Of a DNA stretch of 8,072 nucleotides, positions 4,296 through 8,072 are shown piece by piece. The notes below the pieces were generated by a model. The model was given only the letters and a program-made list of their open reading frames with translations. It was not told where the DNA came from and ran no database searches. Location: NCBI GenBank assembly GCA_026387845.1, contig JAPLKX010000595.1, positions 1-8,072 on the forward strand. The letters run 5' to 3'. The translations under genes were made by a program, and so were the position numbers. Each line of letters starts with the position of its first letter. The stretch's first letter is position 1. The stretch is from Candidatus Hydrogenedentota bacterium. Lineage in GTDB: Bacteria; Hydrogenedentota; Hydrogenedentia; Hydrogenedentales; SLHB01.

Positions 4296-6574
4296 GGGAC
4301 CTTCGGAGGTTTGAGGTCATTGACCTGGAACTGATGCAGACAATTGCCGCGAATGGCGTTGCCTGCGACCGAGCCGCCGGGATACCCAGCGTCGTTGATG
4401 CCGGTGCCTTTCGGGTCGGTACAGAAGAGCGTCCTGGCAAAAGGCCCAGCCGGGTAGAGTTCGCCCTGGATGAGGTCTCCTTCCGGTGTCTCCCGCCAAG
4501 CCCACGGGCCGCCGGCTTTTGCGTAGAAGTTCGCCCTCATATAGCGCATAATGCAATTCTCGACCCCGCTGCACTGGGCACCCCCTGCAGCAACCACCCG
4601 GCCGCTGTCGCCGGCGCCACCGGGAGCGTCGTGCCAGGCATTATCGGTGCCATAGAACATCAGGTCACGGGCATTGTAGTTGGCGTCCCCGTGATGCCAG
4701 AGGTTACATCCGTGACCCAGTTCGTGCGCCAGCGTAGAGGCCAGCCGATCCGGTCCGCGGGCTCTGCACTTGGCGACGTCAACGCTCACAAAGGAAGTTT
4801 CCTTCGGCGGGCCGATGTTCGGCCCCTCAGCTTTGCCCATGCTTCCGTCTGCGAACGTATGATTGCGTACGAACAACAGGTGCTGCTGTCCGAGGGTGGC
4901 ATAGGCGCGGTTGCAGTTGATGACGTACTTGTTCTCAGCCCCTTCCTCCTCGGAGAACTCGCCCGCGCGGACAAAGTGAACGGTGATGCCCGAGGCCCGG
5001 AACAACCCGCAGCCCAGATTACCGGGATCGTGGATGAACAGGTCCTTATAGAACGGGGCTGTGCGGGTATGCACGCCGGCGCACTTGAAGCCGCGGTATT
5101 CCTCGTAGACCGACAAGCCGTCCCCATCCACGCCGTTGCCGCTGGGAAGCTTGTCGTCATCGGCATGCGCATTGGCCATGATCGAAGCCCAATACTCCCA
5201 ATTATCGGCGATGCGGTTATGGTTTTCGTCAAAGGGCAGATTCAGCGAGCCGCGGTGGTCGTCGAATCCTTCGATTCGCACGGGCACATCGCAGTTGAAA
5301 GCGAGATCGCCGAACGCCCCATAATCGCGGCAGCCCACCGCAACAGTAAACTCCTGGCCGGGTTTGAAGTTTCCCGTGGCCTTCGTCCACGCGTCATCCT
5401 CGCCCTTGCCCTCGCTGGACTTCAGCTCCAGATCCGGGGAAGTCCCTTGCCGCTGGATCACGAGATCCGCAGTCTTCTTACCGTGGGCTGGGAAATTAAC
5501 GCACACGCCTGGCTGAGTAGAGGAGTCCAGGCGAGCCTCGATCCAGAACTTCCGATCCGGCAAGGGTTTGCCCTTGATGCAGCGGATTTCCCCGGTGAAT
5601 TGGAGCGTGCTGACGACTTGCTCCTCATTGTCGCCGCCCTCGGGCAGCCACTTCCGGTAATTGTCCGGCGGTTTGATAAGGCACTCATACTCGGCGGGAT
5701 CGAGGTCGACTGTTACGCGGATGGCCCCGTGAACAATGGATCCGTCCGACAGATTTTTCTCGAGCGTTCCGGAGACCTGCAGGCCAAAGGGGTCCATTCG
5801 CCGATTGAAAATCCAGCCCTTATCCTCCCGCGCCTTGAGAGGCGGAATGACCAGATGCACATCCTCCGAAAACTCTCTCGAAGAACTCTTGCCGTCTGAA
5901 ACTTCCTTCTCGGTCACAGGAATCGGGAGGACCGAGTAGCGGAAAAAGTCCAGCCCATCTTGGGAGTTAAACATCATCGACCAATTCGTGTTCGAGCCCA
6001 GCTGGGTCAAGGGCAGGGAGCCGAGGGTGTTGCGTGTCGTTTTGTACCAGCGCCACTGGGACTTGCTGTGTTCAGCCAGCCCTTTATCGTTATACTCCTG
6101 GTCGCGGCGATACTCGGCGGAGCCGGTGCATTGGACGAGCTTGGCACGATCGCCGACCTCAAGCTTTGCCGGCTCATTGCCCTGCGGGAACATCTTGCTC
6201 GGCCCCATGTAATTCCAACCGGTTATGCGAGGTGATTGGGCTGGTGCGCTGATAGGGGTGCCGGGAACCTCAAATGAGTGGAGAAGGTCCTCATCGGGCA
6301 CTTCCAGCACAATCATTCCGCGCAGGCTGCGAACTTCCGTGTCGCGACCAAAGTGAAAGAGCTGACCCAAGGACTTGGTCTCCCAACTTCTCTGCCGGGT
6401 TTCCTGATAATCCAGCAGTATGCGCGCCTGCCGGTGTGTGGTGTCAGGTTTGTTTGTCTTCCCGACGTCCTGCAACGGCACCGCGACATCGTCGCGCAGC
6501 GTTGGCGGACTCTTGGGAGCAATCCCTGCAGCCAGCGCCAGACTCAGGGCTAAAGCAGCGAGAACTCTAGACAT
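4292..6574 (-). CDS. Exported metzincin-like zinc metalloprotease (760 aa)
   Basis: A Sec signal peptide (MSRVLAALALSLALAAGIA, about 1-19) is followed by a long N-terminal region of unrecognised beta-rich sequence (about 40-440). At about 445-495 is an Asp-rich section resembling calcium-binding TSP3/EF-hand-like loops: D449-E-N-H-N453-R-I-A-D457-N-W-E460 and D483-G-D-G-L-S-V-Y-E-E-Y493. The catalytic site is H617-E618-L-G-H621-G-C-N624-L-W-H627-H-G-D630, an HExxHxxNxxH zinc site with Glu618 as general base. A probable Met-turn follows at C674-I-M676-R-Y678, which together mark the metzincin clan; the usual Gly at position 624 is Asn. There are 15 cysteines, all in the exported part, suggesting disulfides and action in the periplasm or outside the cell. 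The ATG at 6574 has GGGGAA 6 bases upstream. It is the first gene of a two-gene operon with the TPR protein and has its own promoter in the gap upstream. The substrate is unknown; the protease class is well supported and the exact family is not. Confidence 0.85.
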   Translation of the reverse strand: MSRVLAALALSLALAAGIAPKSPPTLRDDVAVPLQDVGKTNKPDTTHRQARILLDYQETRQRSWETKSLGQLFHFGRDTEVRSLRGMIVLEVPDEDLLHSFEVPGTPISAPAQSPRITGWNYMGPSKMFPQGNEPAKLEVGDRAKLVQCTGSAEYRRDQEYNDKGLAEHSKSQWRWYKTTRNTLGSLPLTQLGSNTNWSMMFNSQDGLDFFRYSVLPIPVTEKEVSDGKSSSREFSEDVHLVIPPLKAREDKGWIFNRRMDPFGLQVSGTLEKNLSDGSIVHGAIRVTVDLDPAEYECLIKPPDNYRKWLPEGGDNEEQVVSTLQFTGEIRCIKGKPLPDRKFWIEARLDSSTQPGVCVNFPAHGKKTADLVIQRQGTSPDLELKSSEGKGEDDAWTKATGNFKPGQEFTVAVGCRDYGAFGDLAFNCDVPVRIEGFDDHRGSLNLPFDENHNRIADNWEYWASIMANAHADDDKLPSGNGVDGDGLSVYEEYRGFKCAGVHTRTAPFYKDLFIHDPGNLGCGLFRASGITVHFVRAGEFSEEEGAENKYVINCNRAYATLGQQHLLFVRNHTFADGSMGKAEGPNIGPPKETSFVSVDVAKCRARGPDRLASTLAHELGHGCNLWHHGDANYNARDLMFYGTDNAWHDAPGGAGDSGRVVAAGGAQCSGVENCIMRYMRANFYAKAGGPWAWRETPEGDLIQGELYPAGPFARTLFCTDPKGTGINDAGYPGGSVAGNAIRGNCLHQFQVNDLKPPKVP

Positions 6575-6585
6575 GATGGCTTCCC

Positions 6586-6607
6586 CGGACCGACGGTCCG
6601 ATCGGAC
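6586..6607. promoter_or_regulatory. Nested palindromes beside the protease ribosome binding site
   Basis: CGGACCG-A-CGGTCCG (6586-6600) is a 7-bp-arm inverted repeat with a one-base centre. It overlaps a second perfect palindrome, GTCCGATCGGAC (6596-6607). Together they repeat the CGGAC/GTCCG word three times. On the minus strand the GGGGAA ribosome binding site directly abuts the first palindrome, 12 bases from the ATG. They could form an operator for a dimeric repressor or an mRNA structure affecting initiation. The 7-mer TCCGATC recurs inside the promoter spacer (6723-6717). Confidence 0.5.
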
Positions 6608-6682
6608 TCAAGCTTCGACTTAAGATAAGAAATTGCTTTTCTGCTGCGGTGGCTGAATGAGTATTCCAGTGCCAATTTTCCC

Positions 6683-6703
6683 TCATCCCATCGTTAGGGA
6701 TGA
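6683..6703. promoter_or_regulatory. Inverted repeat over the -10 and start region of the protease promoter
   Basis: TCATCCC (6683-6689) and GGGATGA (6697-6703) are perfect inverted arms around a 7-base spacer. The second arm covers most of the -10 box (6705-6700), so a protein bound here would block the promoter. This is operator-like by position only; no regulator gene is in the window. Confidence 0.4.
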
Positions 6704-6729
6704 TAAATCGCAGCGTGATCGGATGTCAA
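6700..6729 (-). promoter_or_regulatory. Sigma70-type promoter of the protease/TPR operon
   Basis: On the minus strand the sequence reads TTGACA (6729-6724, perfect -35), an 18-base spacer, and TATCAT (6705-6700, five of six matches to TATAAT). A T8 run just upstream (6741-6734) could serve as an UP element. Transcription would start around 6690-6694, giving an untranslated leader of about 115-120 bases before the ATG at 6574. It lies in a 318-bp non-coding gap between the radical SAM gene and the protease gene, in the right direction for the operon. Confidence 0.65.
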
Positions 6730-6842
6730 GTTGAAAAAAAATATCGATAGGCGGGCCAAGAAGATGAAGGGAAGCATAAAAGCACCGGAAATCCTACAGA
6801 CCTCTCCGCCCGGGGTCACCAGAAAATGGAAGTGCGAGTGTT

Positions 6843-6914
6843 ATTCTGTTTACCGTGACCATGGGAATTCTGCTTACCATTGCCCTAGCAATTCAGCTTA
6901 GCATTTCCAACCGA
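6843..6914. repeat. Three degenerate 24-bp tandem repeats, possible IS21-type end
   Basis: The units begin at 6843, 6867 and 6891: ATTCTGTTTACCGTGACC..., ATTCTGCTTACCATTGCC..., ATTCAGCTTAGCATTTCC.... Units 1 and 2 share 17 of 24 positions and units 2 and 3 share 16 of 24. IS21-family elements are known to carry several such repeats inside their ends, and a TG dinucleotide at 6839-6840 could be the tip. No istA or istB sequence is present, so if correct this is a solo end. The third unit overlaps the last codons and stop of the radical SAM gene. Confidence 0.45.
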
Positions 6915-8072
6915 GGAATCCTGTACTCCACCCTGCGACTGGGAGGCTGGTGAACGATATTCTCGTACCCACTCGCTCTCCTGAACCACAGCTTGACTTG
7001 TTCCATGAAACCCGTGAATACCAGGAAGATCCCCTTCAGGATCACCCCCGGGCCGGCTCTGCCAAGGACTTTCCCGTACAGTCTCATCGCATTCCAGGCC
7101 TTCATCCTGGCAGCCCTGTTGGGTGCGAACAAGAGGGCGGGAAGCAGGATGGGGCGCAGGTTCAAGGCGATCTTCTGGAGACGTCTGATCCTCTGGCGCA
7201 TGAACACGTCGTCAGCAGGATGGTCGCTCTTCTTGTATTGCAGACTCTCGGGGTTCCAGACAAGCGATTCCGCCTCCCTCCGTGTTCTATTGGCCTCGGC
7301 CTTCGCATAGCCCCGGATGGCGGTGATGGCCATGTTGAGGATGCCAGGGCCGCTGCCCTCGTACTTCCTCCTGAATGCATCTTTCAGCAGGTTGGCCTGT
7401 TCCTTTGGATCAACGATGTACGGGTGGTTCCAGTTCAGTTCTCCCGCGCCATGGTGGAAGCGAAAGTGGATGTCCTTGAGCCTTCCCTCCCCGGCGAGCC
7501 TTGCATACAAGCCGGTGCATGGGTAGGGTGTGTAGTTCATGAACTGGGTCATGTCGGAACCGAGACCGATGATCCACTCGATGTCTTCCCTGATGGTCGC
7601 TTGGTCGTGGTGGTCAAGGAAAAGGATGCCAGATGTTATCACCGAGATGCCATTTTCCTGGAGCTGAGCTATCAGTTTGCCGATGTCTATGTCCCTAAGC
7701 TTCGCATGGGTGTTGGCCCTTGACTCGACACCGATCCAGATCATGCGTATGCCGAGTCGCACGAGGAAATCGATGCCCACATCGGTGATCACCTCGGCAG
7801 AGGAGAATATGTCGAAGACGTAGGCCTTCTCCTGTGCCTCCAACTGGGCAAGAAGTTCCCTGGCCCGTTGGGGCTTCTTGAGGAAATTCTCATCGATAAT
7901 GGCAAATCCCCTTGAACCCAGTTCCTTTTCGGACTTCAGACAGGCATCGAACACCTGGGCCCCGGTCGACATGAAGGGCACATACTTCTTGCCGAACTTG
8001 AAGGAGGTGGCGCAGAACTCGCAGGCATTGTTGCATCCCACCCCGGTGAGCAGGATCGACCCCTTCGTGGGA
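6893..8072 (-). CDS. B12-type radical SAM protein, C-terminal part (5' partial)
   Basis: The frame is open to the window edge and shows 392 residues. The first in-window codons read PTKGSILLTG and then V-G-C-N-N-A-C-E-F-C, giving the radical SAM C-x3-C-x2-C motif (codons at 8035-8033, 8023-8021 and 8014-8012) that binds the 4Fe-4S cluster used to cleave S-adenosylmethionine. The GTG at 8041 is only an internal codon, because the protein-like text continues upstream. Further motifs fit the B12-binding radical SAM group: GFAIIDENFL, RMIWIGVESRA and a YTPYPCTGLYARL strand. The C-terminal 130 residues are helical and basic. Proteins of this group are normally much longer, with an N-terminal cobalamin-binding domain, which must lie outside the window. 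The stop TGA at 6895-6893 falls inside the 24-bp repeats, so the very end may have been altered by an insertion. The substrate cannot be told from this part. Confidence 0.85.
   Translation of the reverse strand, partial: PTKGSILLTGVGCNNACEFCATSFKFGKKYVPFMSTGAQVFDACLKSEKELGSRGFAIIDENFLKKPQRARELLAQLEAQEKAYVFDIFSSAEVITDVGIDFLVRLGIRMIWIGVESRANTHAKLRDIDIGKLIAQLQENGISVITSGILFLDHHDQATIREDIEWIIGLGSDMTQFMNYTPYPCTGLYARLAGEGRLKDIHFRFHHGAGELNWNHPYIVDPKEQANLLKDAFRRKYEGSGPGILNMAITAIRGYAKAEANRTRREAESLVWNPESLQYKKSDHPADDVFMRQRIRRLQKIALNLRPILLPALLFAPNRAARMKAWNAMRLYGKVLGRAGPGVILKGIFLVFTGFMEQVKLWFRRASGYENIVHQPPSRRVEYRIPRLEMLS

Noticed and set aside
3627..4334. 235-codon open frame on the plus strand
   Set aside because: It is an Arg/Gly-rich antisense shadow of the TPR gene in GC-rich DNA.
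4334..5899. 521-codon open frame on the plus strand
   Set aside because: It lies wholly antisense to the metalloprotease gene, which has a signal peptide, catalytic motif, ribosome binding site and promoter. Long antisense frames are expected in GC-rich coding DNA, and its text has no recognisable domain.
6791..6820. GACC...GGTC around 6800-6817 as a terminator for the radical SAM gene
   Set aside because: The stem is only 4 bp, with no T-run on the minus strand; not supportable.
6950..7723. 257-codon open frame on the plus strand
   Set aside because: It is antisense to the radical SAM gene, whose motifs are clear; its own sequence looks like a shadow.
1..8072. CRISPR array, tRNA, rRNA, toxin-antitoxin or defence island
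   Set aside because: No regularly spaced exact repeats, no tRNA-like cloverleaf and no recognisable defence-protein motifs were seen on either strand.

Overview
The window looks like a mosaic accessory region from a Gram-negative (diderm) bacterium that I cannot place in a phylum. The diderm call rests on a small beta-barrel protein with a signal peptide and a terminal phenylalanine, on a secreted metalloprotease paired with a membrane-anchored protein, and on Shine-Dalgarno-led starts. Base composition shifts along the window. The stretch at about 820-1900 is AT-rich, the insertion sequence at 2.0-3.0 kb is intermediate, and the minus-strand genes from 3.2 kb onward are GC-rich. This suggests several segments of different origin.

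Left part (1-2000): a graveyard of mobile and unknown coding remnants, followed by a small plus-strand gene group. The remnants are an unidentified C-terminal reading frame at the left edge, a broken minus-strand frame at 279-465, and the 3' end of an ISL3-family transposase at 549-809. The gene group has three members: a 52-residue frame, a 91-residue frame with no ATG, GTG or TTG start, and a 186-residue outer-membrane beta-barrel candidate. The first two overlap by four bases in an ATAA arrangement, so the middle gene is invisible to standard gene finders.

Middle (2002-3041): a complete 1040-bp insertion element bounded by perfect 20-bp inverted repeats. It carries an IS66-like transposase that has lost its catalytic middle and is frameshifted (minus), and an apparently intact small DUF6788-type Cys-motif protein (plus). 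It is probably a non-autonomous deletion derivative.

Right part (3231-8072), all minus strand: a partial B12-type radical SAM gene enters from the right edge. After a 318-bp gap comes a two-gene operon. The first gene encodes a 760-residue exported, cysteine-rich, metzincin-like zinc metalloprotease with a Ca-binding-type Asp-rich region. The second encodes a 354-residue membrane-anchored TPR protein and overlaps the first by ATGA. The gap holds a strong sigma70-type promoter for the operon, nested palindromes beside its ribosome binding site, an inverted repeat over the -10 region, and three degenerate 24-bp tandem repeats resembling the end of an IS21-family element.

The best candidates for something undescribed are the metalloprotease/TPR pair with its palindrome-rich promoter and the hidden small-gene group at 881-1897. 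I see no CRISPR array, tRNA, rRNA or recognisable defence system.
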